Part shown: piece by piece, positions 27,344-37,924 of the stretch | Layout: each line of letters begins with the position of its first letter | How positions within the stretch are numbered: the first letter of the stretch is position 1 | Virus record (IMG/VR): IMGVR_UViG_3300007960_000014 | Coordinates: 20,207 to 84,206 of that record | From: a virus | DNA length: 64,000 nt | Direction: 5' to 3' (one strand) | The notes under the pieces: model-generated | Told to the model about the DNA's origin: nothing | Seen by the model: the letters and a program-made list of their open reading frames with translations, nothing else | Databases searched by the model: none | Position numbers and translations under genes: made by a program

Positions 27344-30300
27344 TTAAATACTGTACGGTGTCCAACCGCTAACTTGGTAATCAATAGTTGATTCTAATGG
27401 TCCTCCCCAAGGTTCTAGATATTCAGACCTAGCGCCGCCTTTAGTACCCAAACCTAATTCTTCACCTTTAGCCAAATCTCTAGTAGCTGTCGTCAGCCTT
27501 AGGGTATTAAAGTATTCTAAGAAATTTTTTGCCTCAGTTGTCGTCAAATTTTTAACTGATTCATTATACTCAACGTCCACAATGTTCAAGTTCCTCAGCC
27601 TGATATAAGGTCTGTTGGCATCGCTAATCACTTGTCTTTCCGGCATGAGTGGTATAAACTCCAGAGTATAGGAAGTATCAGAAGTATGTATGTTTCCATA
27701 CTCCGGACCTCTACTTATAGACATAAGCTGTCGCGTTTCAGGGTCTATCGGACCTCGGTGATTGTCTGTAGTGAACTCGAACTCAATCTTTTTAGTTTGA
27801 GGTACAGAGCCAGAAAGAACATCTATAAACGGAGGCAACTCCTGCATGGAGATGTTCATATTTTTACTTAAATCTCCAGGAGAGTTTAGTTGCCACCTAG
27901 CTCCAACACCGTTCCAGTCGTAAGCAAAACTCTTCATTGCGGAACCATTCACTAAAGGATTAGGAGTTGTTACTAATCTAATTCCTAAATAATCGGTTAA
28001 GCCTTCCGGGTCATGATAATCCACATACACCTCGGCTCTATACTTTCTATTAGGATACAAAGTATTTGATTGTTGCTTGGATATCGTCGCTTTGAACAAC
28101 ATATCTAACGTATAACTGCCGGTATTAGCACTAGAATACGGAGCAATCCACAACTTCCACCTGTCAGTTGGGGAGAAGGTTATATTTTGCGAAACATTTC
28201 CATCTATATTAGCAGAGACGGGAACATTAAACTCTTTAGATACTGTGTAAGATTTATTAGTAATCTCTCCCGCAGCAGGAGCTAAGCGATAGAAGGCAGT
28301 TTCCGTTCCCCAGGTGCCGTCGGATGGTTTATAAAAAACGTTCTTTGTTACGTTTCCGAGCACGAATCCAAATCCAGCAGTAGCCGCTAGTGAAGAAGCA
28401 GTTAATTCAATCTTGTAGTTCTCTCCGGGGATTAATGTTAAAGGACTATTTACAGCTTCTTCTTGCCTGCCTTCGTTTACGGTCGCAATCATTGATTTCT
28501 CATTGCCGCCGACCAAGGTAGGAGGATTATCTTTACTAAAGAATACGAGAACATCTTCGTAAGTTCCTGGAACCCCACTGTAATCTGCGAAATTAACTGA
28601 GCTAGGAGTTACCCAACCATAATTAGAAGGGAGAGCGCCGCTCCGGAACCTTGGAGTTCGTAGTGGGTCTAGAAGTTCCCAGTTAGATACCGCAGACAAA
28701 GAAGAACTTTCTAAGGTTCTGGCGGATGTGGGTTCTAATTTAAAGTCTCCGTTAGCAAGGAGATTAAAGTTTTTAGATAATGGGAACCTAACTCTAAGAG
28801 CATTGGACTTATCTGTAACATCTTCTTTACCCCCGAACACGGTAATACTCTTGTCTAATGCTGTAGAGGTAAGATATGGGTTACATCCGTCAGTAAAATC
28901 TTTATAGTTAAATACTGCTAAGTTGTTAGTGCCTTCTTTACACACCAACTCAATTCCAGATAAGATAGATTGGTTAGCCCAGATGTTGGTCTCTTTCCCA
29001 AACTCATACGTATCAAACACACTCTTATAAGAACCAAACCCTTGGCTAAAAATCAAACCTCTTAACGTGGCAGCTATCAGTCTACCGTTAGGGTCTTCAA
29101 AGGATTCCCCTACAATGCCGTCACTTCCAGCAATGTTTGCAAACTGTAAAGAACTGAGAGCAGTTCTATCTCCATCCCTATACGCACGCAACCCAGAGAA
29201 CTCGTAGTCTTGCCCAGGTAAGTTAGTGGCGGATGCGGCGGGACCACGCGTATTAAAGTCGTTGTTAAATACTAAAGGTCCGAAGGCGAAAGCTAATGCG
29301 TCGTGTCCACCTCCAGATAGATTTAAATTAAATTTACTAGGGTCCTTATAATCTAACCATAGCTGATGGAACCCGGAACCAAACTCAGAATATATCATGT
29401 TATGCTCTGAGAAGTCTAGGAAGGAGTAATCATCTTTTCCTCTACGCAATGCGTAATCGATAAAGATTTGCTTAGGAGATTTAGTAAACTGCCTTCTCTT
29501 TTCGTTGCTGCTACTACAGTCCAGTAACTCTTCTATCGCACGGTAAGGGAAGGAAAGATTTACAGGGACTCCTAAAATATTTGCATCAGGAGCATTACCC
29601 CGAATAACATTTTCATCAATGAATGCCGTATTTGAGGCATCGTAAATACCGCTCATAGCATTAATTGCAGGAGATATAAAGTTCTGTCCGGAGAAGTTAA
29701 ATCCCTTCGGAAGATATTGAGGTAAGTAGCCTGTTTCTGTTGGTATCAGGTCTAGTCTTCCACTTGTAGCGAAGGCGTTAGATATCGGAGCAGACCGTCC
29801 TTCTCGATTATAATTAGAACCGCTTAGGAGGTACCGATAACTTCTTCTCCTAATGGAGTTCCGCTCTAAGCCAGCGGCGGGTTCCCAAAATACAGGAGCT
29901 ACCTTAACATTGGCAATACCTAATACGCTAGTTTCTGAATGAGCAGTGGTATACCCCCCAGCGCGTCTATACGCAAACGCTCCAAACCAGACCGAAGGAC
30001 CAACTAATGCGGACGGGTTCAATGAAGATGTAGAGGAAACCCCTATGCTTCCCCCGTCACTGGGATATTCAAAATCCTGTTCTTTATAATGCCATGCCGT
30101 TCCTGAGGCTAAGGTGGAATCATTATTAGCAACCAAATTGACAGTTTCTATGTCCTCTGAATCAAAGGGTTCAGCTTGCTGAATATTAAAGGATATGGAC
30201 TTGTCTCGTTTATCTCCTGTCGCCGCTCTATACCAGAATGAGATTCTATATCTTTGACCTGGAGTAAATCTACTCGGGTCCATAAAAATAACATTTCCCC

Positions 30301-32770
30301 TGGTGTTAGGACCGAGATTTTCACCGAGGGTTAACGACGCACTAGCATAAAGCCCAACATCTCCGGAAGCTCCAGCGCCGTCGCCTGCCGACACGAAAGA
30401 CTTTATTGAGTTTGGCGCATCGTCAGTCTTGAACTCACTTTGAAAGGAGCCATATCTTCTAACTGCTTCATAGATAGCAACGCCTTTTCTTTGTTCTTCA
30501 CTTAGAGTAGGGTACTCTTCAGCGGTTGGGAAATCTGTGTTTATGTCTATTGGGTCATAGACTATGTAATTCCCATCAGGGTCCTGTTCATTCCATCTAC
30601 ATGTACCACCCCTAAGAGCTGGTTCATCTAAGAGGTTTCTCCCGGAGGTTCCCGGAAGGTATCTATTTTCTATAGTTGTTGTTGGGGGAAGCGGATTGTT
30701 TACGAGTTTAGCTAATCCCCCCGTGCCGTGAGTTCCCACCCAAGAAGACACGATATTGTTTTGCATGGCGACAGTATTAGTTTCTTGTAGCTGTCCTTTT
30801 ATAACCATACACATGCCAGCGTCTGTGTTTTGTTCTTCTGGCGTATACCCGTCACCGCTAAGGTCGACTCCCCCGTAAATTCTACTAAGAGTGTGTAGTG
30901 GAGTGTACTCTCTTAGAACATCAGAGATTCCTCTAATATCAAACGCAGTTAATTTATCAGTGCCGTTAAGAGAAGCTTCGGGCAGAACTAAGTATAAGTT
31001 AGAAGACTTAGAGCTCCAATAATCTAGAACTGAAATCTCTTGATTTGTTCCACCATCTACAACCGCAGAAAAGTTAGGAGCAATTGAGTTACCGGATGTG
31101 AAGAACTTAAGACCATTGTTGTCCCCAAAGAAGAAGTCTGCAGTGGATTCAGTCCCTAGCGTAGTGGAGCTGAGGATATAGTTTTCTAGTGCATCTACAA
31201 ACGAAGAAGGAACTCTAAATCCAAAACTAGCATTTTCTTGGCAATCTCCTTCTAGAGCTTTCCTTAGGTACACAAGAACTTCATTAGTTATTCGCGTGTT
31301 CTTGTAAAACGTATCATACTCAAATGGAGGTACAGCTAGTGTATATCCTTGTCTAGCTTCAAATCCAACACCCTTTGAAATATCTGCTAAAGATTTATGA
31401 TTAAATCTCATAAACCCTGTGTTCTTTTCGATGAATTCTAAGATAGCATCTACAGAGAACCTAATGTTTTTGTCATGGTCATAGGGGTCGATATTAATCG
31501 TAAGACCAGATACATTATTTACTTGGGTTTGTAGGTAAGTTGATAGAGACGAAAAATCAACGCAAGTGGGAGATTCCGTCTTAAGAGTATAATAAATTAG
31601 ATTGGGCAGGTACGACTCCCAACACTCTCTTATATCTGACGAAGCATCAAACGTACTAAGCTCTTTTGGGAATACAATCTTTATGGCATCTACTAAAGCC
31701 TGTCTTGTTCCTTTTGCTTTGTAAGTGTAAACCGCTCTACGCAGCTGTCCTCTCCACATAGAAACATCATCGCCTAAGAATCTCCATCCAATAACCGAAG
31801 CTAAGTGGTCTAAGAATTGAGGAGGACAGTTTTCAATATCAAACAAGTCCTGCATAGATTCAACAATCATGTCCAGGTCGTAAAAAGCCCACGAAGCAGC
31901 TTTCATAAACTTGGTAAAAGGACCAGAAGAATCGAACTTAGAATAAATCAAAGAAGACCCTTCAAGAGCTTCTAGAGAGTTACGAATAAACGGAGAGTCC
32001 TGGTCTTCCTTGTTTAGCCATACAGATAGTAAAGTTTGTAGTCTTTCTAATTGTTGGATGCCCGAAGCAAAGGTAACCCCTGATATAGAGGAAGTAGGTT
32101 TGTCGAACTCTGGGGGAAGGTATCTTCCGAACTCGGGAACAGCATCTCTGTTTTTCCAAATGTATTCAAAAAGCACATTTGCGGCAGTCTCTTCGGTAAA
32201 CTCGCCACCATTAGAGTAGTAAGCGCTTGTTACATAGTCTGCTAATACTGCTGATAACTCCGTGGTCGCATTTGCGTTAGACGAAGTATTAAGCATGTAC
32301 AGCAAGCCCACCGTATCAACTAGCCCAGAGTGAACTTGGGCGGATACTGTGTAATCATTATTAGGGTTAGAAGACACCCCAGACACAAAGGTGTCTGAAA
32401 GATGGCTAAGAACCATATTAGGCTGAATTGTTCCCGAAAAATAATTCTTAAAATCATCTTGGTTTTTAAAAGAATTAAAAGATTTATTTAAAGGAGCTAA
32501 GATAGCATCAGTAAATGTATTTGCATCTACTCTTGTAAGTCTATTCTCAGGGACAAAGAAAGGTTTAATAGAACTTAAAGCATACCCAGAGACAGTAAAG
32601 AATGTATCGCACTCATTTGCAGCAAGTAAATACTTTCCTAATAATTTATAAGCTATCTCTTCAACTTTTGTTTCACCTTTTTCTTCTGAAATGTATACCT
32701 CTGGAAGAAGCTTGGTTATCTTCTCCACATAGTTGTACTTAAATACATCTTCATTACCGCGATAAGGCAT
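27344..32770 (-). CDS. Baseplate wedge protein, gpI/gp7-like, with large adhesin insert
   Basis: A 1808-residue protein. Residues about 290-370 hold the tail-protein-I signature: YDLDMIVESM, NCPPQFLDHLASVIGW, then WRGQLRRAVYTYKAKGTRQA and AIKIVF, as in P2 gpI-type wedge proteins, the functional partner of gpJ/gp6. It directly follows the gp6-like gene, consistent with that pairing. The remaining 1400 residues are beta-rich, with jelly-roll-like units (FTPGQRYRISFWYRA near 870; LIPGENYKIELTASSLA near 1445). So a wedge protein appears fused to receptor-binding-like modules. T4 gp7 is 1032 residues. Confidence 0.7.
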   Translation of the reverse strand: MPYRGNEDVFKYNYVEKITKLLPEVYISEEKGETKVEEIAYKLLGKYLLAANECDTFFTVSGYALSSIKPFFVPENRLTRVDANTFTDAILAPLNKSFNSFKNQDDFKNYFSGTIQPNMVLSHLSDTFVSGVSSNPNNDYTVSAQVHSGLVDTVGLLYMLNTSSNANATTELSAVLADYVTSAYYSNGGEFTEETAANVLFEYIWKNRDAVPEFGRYLPPEFDKPTSSISGVTFASGIQQLERLQTLLSVWLNKEDQDSPFIRNSLEALEGSSLIYSKFDSSGPFTKFMKAASWAFYDLDMIVESMQDLFDIENCPPQFLDHLASVIGWRFLGDDVSMWRGQLRRAVYTYKAKGTRQALVDAIKIVFPKELSTFDASSDIRECWESYLPNLIYYTLKTESPTCVDFSSLSTYLQTQVNNVSGLTINIDPYDHDKNIRFSVDAILEFIEKNTGFMRFNHKSLADISKGVGFEARQGYTLAVPPFEYDTFYKNTRITNEVLVYLRKALEGDCQENASFGFRVPSSFVDALENYILSSTTLGTESTADFFFGDNNGLKFFTSGNSIAPNFSAVVDGGTNQEISVLDYWSSKSSNLYLVLPEASLNGTDKLTAFDIRGISDVLREYTPLHTLSRIYGGVDLSGDGYTPEEQNTDAGMCMVIKGQLQETNTVAMQNNIVSSWVGTHGTGGLAKLVNNPLPPTTTIENRYLPGTSGRNLLDEPALRGGTCRWNEQDPDGNYIVYDPIDINTDFPTAEEYPTLSEEQRKGVAIYEAVRRYGSFQSEFKTDDAPNSIKSFVSAGDGAGASGDVGLYASASLTLGENLGPNTRGNVIFMDPSRFTPGQRYRISFWYRAATGDKRDKSISFNIQQAEPFDSEDIETVNLVANNDSTLASGTAWHYKEQDFEYPSDGGSIGVSSTSSLNPSALVGPSVWFGAFAYRRAGGYTTAHSETSVLGIANVKVAPVFWEPAAGLERNSIRRRSYRYLLSGSNYNREGRSAPISNAFATSGRLDLIPTETGYLPQYLPKGFNFSGQNFISPAINAMSGIYDASNTAFIDENVIRGNAPDANILGVPVNLSFPYRAIEELLDCSSSNEKRRQFTKSPKQIFIDYALRRGKDDYSFLDFSEHNMIYSEFGSGFHQLWLDYKDPSKFNLNLSGGGHDALAFAFGPLVFNNDFNTRGPAASATNLPGQDYEFSGLRAYRDGDRTALSSLQFANIAGSDGIVGESFEDPNGRLIAATLRGLIFSQGFGSYKSVFDTYEFGKETNIWANQSILSGIELVCKEGTNNLAVFNYKDFTDGCNPYLTSTALDKSITVFGGKEDVTDKSNALRVRFPLSKNFNLLANGDFKLEPTSARTLESSSLSAVSNWELLDPLRTPRFRSGALPSNYGWVTPSSVNFADYSGVPGTYEDVLVFFSKDNPPTLVGGNEKSMIATVNEGRQEEAVNSPLTLIPGENYKIELTASSLAATAGFGFVLGNVTKNVFYKPSDGTWGTETAFYRLAPAAGEITNKSYTVSKEFNVPVSANIDGNVSQNITFSPTDRWKLWIAPYSSANTGSYTLDMLFKATISKQQSNTLYPNRKYRAEVYVDYHDPEGLTDYLGIRLVTTPNPLVNGSAMKSFAYDWNGVGARWQLNSPGDLSKNMNISMQELPPFIDVLSGSVPQTKKIEFEFTTDNHRGPIDPETRQLMSISRGPEYGNIHTSDTSYTLEFIPLMPERQVISDANRPYIRLRNLNIVDVEYNESVKNLTTTEAKNFLEYFNTLRLTTATRDLAKGEELGLGTKGGARSEYLEPWGGPLESTIDYQVSGWTPYSI

Positions 32771-34413
32771 TATACAAACTCAAAGTTAAGTTCAAAGTTG
32801 TTTAACTGTATGATTTCATTAAAGTTTACGAAAATATCTTCGTCATAATTCGTCACTTTAAAAAATCTAACGTCCGGATTATTCATCACAAAGTTAGCCA
32901 GCTCTGGGAATCTTAAAGGTTTACCAAAATCCATGCTGTCATAGGACAGATATTCTGTTATACTTCTACTCACACCCGCCTTTACATTTTCTTGGAGCGC
33001 TAACTTATTTCTATCTACAAAGACTGTTGCTACTAAATCAACAGTTCTCACTAGACCATCTACAATCGTCAACTCATCAGTAAGCATCTTATAGCTGTTA
33101 AGATGATTTAGTAAGTCTGATTTAAACGGCAAGGATGCTCTCTGCAGTTGGGTGTCTGTAGCTTTAGCTAAAACATAAATATCAATCATGTTTCCACCTG
33201 CTCCAGACTGACGAGCAACAGCTAGAGCTTTGCCCGTTTGACCTGTAGTTCCAGCATAGCTATTTGCAATAGCTGTATAGTCTTCTCCAGTAACAGCTCT
33301 ATACTGAGTTCTGAAGAAGTATGGTGCATATTTCTTTGCGTGAGCAACAGTTTCGGCATTTGCTCCACCAGCAGCCACTGTTGTATTTGTAATTGTACAC
33401 TCTACAGGCGAACTTCCATTTTTCAATCCATTAACCTGAGTTCTTATAGCTCCTTCTACAATATCTCCACGGTTACCTCCACCAACTCTATAAACTACAG
33501 TGTAGTCCTGACCGTTCTGAGGGCTCTTACCTCTGATGTCGTCACCAAACAGTAGGCTGCAAGAATAATCGTCGTTGTAAATTTTCTCAAAGACCGCGTC
33601 AGTGCTGCCTGAAGCTAGACTAAGGCTTTGGATTTCAGAATATACTTCATCTCCAGACGAGACAAAAATACTTCCTTCGATAATCGAAGGGTCAGGAACT
33701 CTAATTCTCTTGGAAGACTGCGCGGTAGAGAAGGTTCCTTGCAGAGTTTTGTAAGTACCCTCCAATAACACAAGACCCGTGAAGTTAGAGCCCTCACCAT
33801 AGCTGTTATAATCCAGAAGAAGGTCTCCCGTTTGGGCGGTAGTTGCTTCATCAATAAGTCCCGTAGCTTTGTTTATTTTATAAAGAGTATAGGTTAGTTG
33901 GGTGTTGTCTCGTTGTGAAGTGGTCGTTACTGTTCTTTGATTACTAGGTATAGTTAATGTATCACCCCCGGCAAAAGATACGCTACTCTCTGGAGTTAGA
34001 AGAGCCGTAGCTTTACTGGCTATCGGACCTTTCATTTTTACTCCAATTAGTTCTAAAACTTTTCTTAAGTTTTCTGGAGTCTTAACAGTGCTTAAATAAG
34101 ACTCATTAGCCAAGAAGTCTGCTTTTAAAGAAAGCACTGAAGCTAGGTAGGCAAACAATTCAATAAAAACAACACCTAGGTCTGATTGTACGAAGTTATT
34201 GTAATCATCAGGATATACAGCCTTAACATAATCCATCAAGGCTTCTTTGAATTCATCAAAGTCCGCAACCGAATAATCAATCAGTTGAGATTTGGCTAGC
34301 TCTTGGATTTTACCAAGTCTCATAAAATCTGACTGCACAGTGCCATCAAAAGCCGAAGCGTTATACCTGATAGGGTCGGCAGCAGCGGGAGGAATATAAT
34401 TTAAATTTGCCAT
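32770..34413 (-). CDS. Baseplate wedge protein (T4 gp6 / gpJ-like)
   Basis: A 547-residue protein. Residues about 60-130 (FKEALMDYVKAVYPDDYNNF, then SDLGVVFIELFAYLASVL, then RKVLELIGVKMKG) form the conserved gp6/gpJ start, and about 330-400 have TVAHAKKYAPYFFRTQYRAV, then GEDYTAIANSY, the typical core ('..vTaeDye.la..'). gp6 dimers form the inner baseplate ring that triggers sheath contraction. It begins at the stop of the gp25 gene with 1-bp overlap; gp25-gp6-gpI is the conserved wedge order. Confidence 0.9.
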   Translation of the reverse strand: MANLNYIPPAAADPIRYNASAFDGTVQSDFMRLGKIQELAKSQLIDYSVADFDEFKEALMDYVKAVYPDDYNNFVQSDLGVVFIELFAYLASVLSLKADFLANESYLSTVKTPENLRKVLELIGVKMKGPIASKATALLTPESSVSFAGGDTLTIPSNQRTVTTTSQRDNTQLTYTLYKINKATGLIDEATTAQTGDLLLDYNSYGEGSNFTGLVLLEGTYKTLQGTFSTAQSSKRIRVPDPSIIEGSIFVSSGDEVYSEIQSLSLASGSTDAVFEKIYNDDYSCSLLFGDDIRGKSPQNGQDYTVVYRVGGGNRGDIVEGAIRTQVNGLKNGSSPVECTITNTTVAAGGANAETVAHAKKYAPYFFRTQYRAVTGEDYTAIANSYAGTTGQTGKALAVARQSGAGGNMIDIYVLAKATDTQLQRASLPFKSDLLNHLNSYKMLTDELTIVDGLVRTVDLVATVFVDRNKLALQENVKAGVSRSITEYLSYDSMDFGKPLRFPELANFVMNNPDVRFFKVTNYDEDIFVNFNEIIQLNNFELNFEFV

Positions 34414-34847
34414 TATCTTATTACTACGTCAATAACTTCTTCCTCATAGGGCGTTGCAGTGAAGCCCACATTTAAGGCTACGTAAATGCTGTTGGGGTCA
34501 GACTCAGGACCTTGAACAACTTTTAAATCTTTTACAAAAACTCTAGGTTCGTATACTTGGATAACATTTCTAATATCTCTGTTTAGCTCTTCAAGAAGCG
34601 ACCCCGTTAAGGGTTCGAACAATGCTGCTTTTAGATTAGTGCCGTAGTCTGGATACATAACCCGTTCCCCTTTTTGAGTAAGGAGAAGCTGTCTTAAGTT
34701 TTGGTAGACTACTTCCTTATCAAAGCTTTTGGGGAAAAAACCTCCATCCGCAGGAGCCGTGGGCAATGGAAACCTAAGACCGACAATCCTATCTCTTCTT
34801 GAGGTAGTAATGTAGTCTAGGTTATTTGCGAATAGAGTATCAGTCAT
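34413..34847 (-). CDS. Baseplate wedge protein (T4 gp25-like, lysozyme-family fold)
   Basis: A 144-residue protein, close to T4 gp25 (132). Diagnostic features are LLLTQKGERVMYPDYGT (residues 54-70), the following FEPLT, and the EPR motif at 100-102 (VYEPRV) conserved in gp25, gpW and type VI secretion TssE. It nucleates the sheath at the baseplate. It overlaps the gp6 gene by 1 bp. Confidence 0.92.
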   Translation of the reverse strand: MTDTLFANNLDYITTSRRDRIVGLRFPLPTAPADGGFFPKSFDKEVVYQNLRQLLLTQKGERVMYPDYGTNLKAALFEPLTGSLLEELNRDIRNVIQVYEPRVFVKDLKVVQGPESDPNSIYVALNVGFTATPYEEEVIDVVIR

Positions 34848-34848
34848 T

Positions 34849-37800
34849 TTATGTTATATTAATATTTTTGAAATATCCTTTTTGTGCGTCAAAGTTTTTC
34901 TCAACTTCATTTGTATTTAGGGGTCTTGTGTAAAGCTTAAAACTTCCAACATATCCGTCCAACCCACTTCGAGGAATATTCCTATTTACGCCAGAGTACG
35001 TACACCCTCCAAGACCGGGAGTATGCTGTCCTGTAATTCCACCGCTGGAAACTTCAGCTACCTTGGTAAAATATGTATCATTTGTATTGCTTCCCAAGAA
35101 TCCAAATGGAGTGGTATTAAACCCAACCTCCTCTTGGACTTCATACGAACGTGGGCATGTGTCGGTAAACCCTCCACCAATAATCCAAGGAGTTTGCATC
35201 GGTAACTCAGGAGCTATAACTGAACCCTCATGCAAACTTTCCGTGTAATTATCTGCTTTTGAGACGCTGGTTCTAACACCTAGGCTATTTTCATACCCGA
35301 AATTCTTTTCTACAAAGCTAGGTACATTTAAGGGCTGCGCGGCGTCTAAGTAGAATGCATCAGATATAGAAGACGATATAAGTTTCTTACCATCCAGGTA
35401 AAGAGAAATTTCGTTTCCTTTATAATTTACTGATACATGGGTGTGCATGAAGGTATCCTGCACACTGCTGATAGAGACTCCCGACAGCGCTCCTGCTTCT
35501 GTAAACACGTCAACAGGAACTTTAAACCCTAACTCTGTGTACGTAGAGTTTGGGTCATAAGGGTTACTAGGAATGCCTGCAATGGCTACGCTGTGCCCAA
35601 ACTTTCCATCTGGTTTATTTTGGGATACGGTCGGGAGAACAACAAACTCAAGTTGATTGATGTTACTGTTCGTTGAAGCCATGCCATCAGTGGCATTATT
35701 TTTCTTATCTCTCCAACCCATAATCAAACCGTGAACTTTAGACGGGTCTCTTTCCTTAGAGACTCTACCATCAGGCAAAATTGTGTTTGGGTTTTCAGTT
35801 ACAGCACCAGCGCTTCCTAAGCCCAGAGCTTGACCTGAGTTTTCACAGCCAAAAATAACACGGTACCTATGCCAGCTTCTCAAAGAACTCCATACCTCTG
35901 GGATGTGAGCCCAGAAATCCACTGAGAATCCTGCATCAGAGTATGTTAGTCCGTCAAGACTTTCCGTAAACGGAGTTAGCTCACCCTTACTAATATTATT
36001 TTTTAGCCTGACGTAACTTCCGTTCGGCACATTAGAGTACCAGGGTTCTGGAGAGAACTGTCCTTCTGCATCATACAAAACGCCTCGCAAATAAGGAATT
36101 GATAATCCTGAAGGGAATACGTCCGTGGCAGTTTTACCAACCAGTTTTCCGTTTAGGTGAGTGTATGATGAAGCTTTATTATCTAACTTATAATCTAAGG
36201 AAGACGGAGCCTCGACATCACCTTTCAAGAAGTTGTAACATACAATCAGGGAATCCGTCTCGATACCGTCATCAAGAGATTTTATAAAAGGCTTAACACT
36301 AGAAACAGATGCGTAGTCTGCAGGGCTGGTTTCTATGTGGGGGAAATCTGTGTTGCCTTCTGGTGATACATTTAAATCTCTTAGGAATACCGTGTTTTGG
36401 TTTGCCGCTTTTATAAACTTAGGAGCAATAGGTAGAATAATCCCTGAAACATCCGCAGACTGTAGGAGAGCTTCTTGTTGGAATTGTAAATCAGGGACAA
36501 GACCGCTCCCTTTTAAATAACCAAAATCGTTCAAAGGGATTCTGTCTAATATTTTATGAACTGTAACTCCCCGTTCCTGGGTTTCGGTATTAAAGTATAC
36601 TATGTTGTCTGGAGATATGGTATATCCCGGAGGGAAGTTTTCTATATCATACCTAGCACCAGACGAATCTAAGATATACCCTCCGCCTAAAGGAAAAGTT
36701 TTTTCCGTGATGGTGTAAGTTCCATACAAGCCAGCAACTTGAAGCTGCTTTCTTCTTTTTCTAATTTTATCGTCGTAGCTATATGCGATAGCCGCAATAC
36801 TTCTATAGTAGTTTTGTACTATAGCCGATGACCTAGTGTACCCTGAAGCAACAAGTTCTGATATTTGACCGGAGACTTCATTAGTTTGAATTGCCTTGTC
36901 TGAGATAAACGACTGTAGGATGTCGTCATTCTTATACAAGAATTCAACAACGTCATTAGTCTCTGTGTATTCGTCACTGAATACGGTATTTGAGTAGTCT
37001 TTTAACCTATCTTCATGCAGCAAAACACCTTTACCACCTTTGTTCGGGTTGTACTTTAACTGCCAGTTGCTCGCTAGGATTTCTTGGGCAACTACATTAG
37101 GCACTCCTCCTCCACGAGAATCGTAGTATAGACCATCGCGGGATAAAATAAACTTTCCTGAGGTGGAAATTGGAGGACCAAAGATAATATCGAAAGGATT
37201 TTCTTCTTCTTCCGTCTCCTCTTGTACAGCCTTGAACTGTGCTTGGTATGCTGCTATGCCTGCCGCGTTTTGTTCGTAAGGCTTTACAATATTGTTTAGT
37301 GCGAACTCTTTGTATCTTTCTATTCTTGCTAGGTCTCCTGGCTCTAAAGAATCAACATACTCCGAAAGGTCTGGGTTAGACCAATCAATCTTGGGCTCGG
37401 TAAGGGTTCCGTCAGCTCTGCCTTGCAGGGTTTCACTAACTTTTTGAGAATCAGCTAACAGCTTAATAATTAATGCCATTACAGCAGCGCGAAGAGCGGT
37501 AAGAATAGCTAACTTAATCGCTGCGATAAGAATCATCGCTAGGCTGCTGAACGGATTCGAAATCCCAAAAGCGTTTAATTCAAGTCCTAATGTTGGAATA
37601 CTACCAATACAAGCTACGTCAATCGTATCGATTTGAAATGGGTTCCCTATAGATGTAAGATTTTCTAAAGAGGTAATGGCTTCACCCAATGCGTCGTCGG
37701 GTTCGTTTTGAATCGCCTCTAACTCTGCAATCTGAGCATCAAGACTAAGTAACTCCGCTTGAAGACCGCTTAGTTTTTCGCTGATAGCATTATTAATAAG

Positions 37801-37911
37801 GGTAAGAATCTGAGACGAAAGCAAGCTCAATACACAAGTGCTTATCTCTTGACCTATATCAAGAGCTGCAGTTTCAGCTGTTCCCTGAAAAATATCTTCG
37901 TACGAAACCAT
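34849..37911 (-). CDS. Large baseplate-region protein with hydrophobic helices and LamG-like domain
   Basis: A 1020-residue protein. The N-terminal 170 residues are helical with a coiled coil (QAELLSLDAQIAELEAIQ) and a long hydrophobic pair (SLAMILIAAIKLAILTALRA, then AVMALIIKLLAD) that looks membrane-compatible. The C-terminal 370 residues show a concanavalin/LamG-like fold: FSVDFWAHIPEVW, HTHVSVNYKGNEISLYLDG, and a final GLDGYVGSFKLYTRPLNTNEV, the classical 'G.i.....y.r.Ls..Ei'. No T4 counterpart is recognised. Its place between spike and gp25 makes it a baseplate component, perhaps both membrane-touching and glycan-binding (inference). Confidence 0.55.
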   Translation of the reverse strand: MVSYEDIFQGTAETAALDIGQEISTCVLSLLSSQILTLINNAISEKLSGLQAELLSLDAQIAELEAIQNEPDDALGEAITSLENLTSIGNPFQIDTIDVACIGSIPTLGLELNAFGISNPFSSLAMILIAAIKLAILTALRAAVMALIIKLLADSQKVSETLQGRADGTLTEPKIDWSNPDLSEYVDSLEPGDLARIERYKEFALNNIVKPYEQNAAGIAAYQAQFKAVQEETEEEENPFDIIFGPPISTSGKFILSRDGLYYDSRGGGVPNVVAQEILASNWQLKYNPNKGGKGVLLHEDRLKDYSNTVFSDEYTETNDVVEFLYKNDDILQSFISDKAIQTNEVSGQISELVASGYTRSSAIVQNYYRSIAAIAYSYDDKIRKRRKQLQVAGLYGTYTITEKTFPLGGGYILDSSGARYDIENFPPGYTISPDNIVYFNTETQERGVTVHKILDRIPLNDFGYLKGSGLVPDLQFQQEALLQSADVSGIILPIAPKFIKAANQNTVFLRDLNVSPEGNTDFPHIETSPADYASVSSVKPFIKSLDDGIETDSLIVCYNFLKGDVEAPSSLDYKLDNKASSYTHLNGKLVGKTATDVFPSGLSIPYLRGVLYDAEGQFSPEPWYSNVPNGSYVRLKNNISKGELTPFTESLDGLTYSDAGFSVDFWAHIPEVWSSLRSWHRYRVIFGCENSGQALGLGSAGAVTENPNTILPDGRVSKERDPSKVHGLIMGWRDKKNNATDGMASTNSNINQLEFVVLPTVSQNKPDGKFGHSVAIAGIPSNPYDPNSTYTELGFKVPVDVFTEAGALSGVSISSVQDTFMHTHVSVNYKGNEISLYLDGKKLISSSISDAFYLDAAQPLNVPSFVEKNFGYENSLGVRTSVSKADNYTESLHEGSVIAPELPMQTPWIIGGGFTDTCPRSYEVQEEVGFNTTPFGFLGSNTNDTYFTKVAEVSSGGITGQHTPGLGGCTYSGVNRNIPRSGLDGYVGSFKLYTRPLNTNEVEKNFDAQKGYFKNINIT

Positions 37912-37912
37912 A

Positions 37913-37922
37913 AGTTATTTAG
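37913..37922 (-). promoter_or_regulatory. Late-promoter motif at the LamG-like gene
   Basis: Reads CTAAATAACT on the minus strand, with the ATG 1 nt further on. It lies in the 13-bp gap after the spike gene. No ribosome site fits between box and start codon. Confidence 0.5.
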
Positions 37923-37924
37923 AG

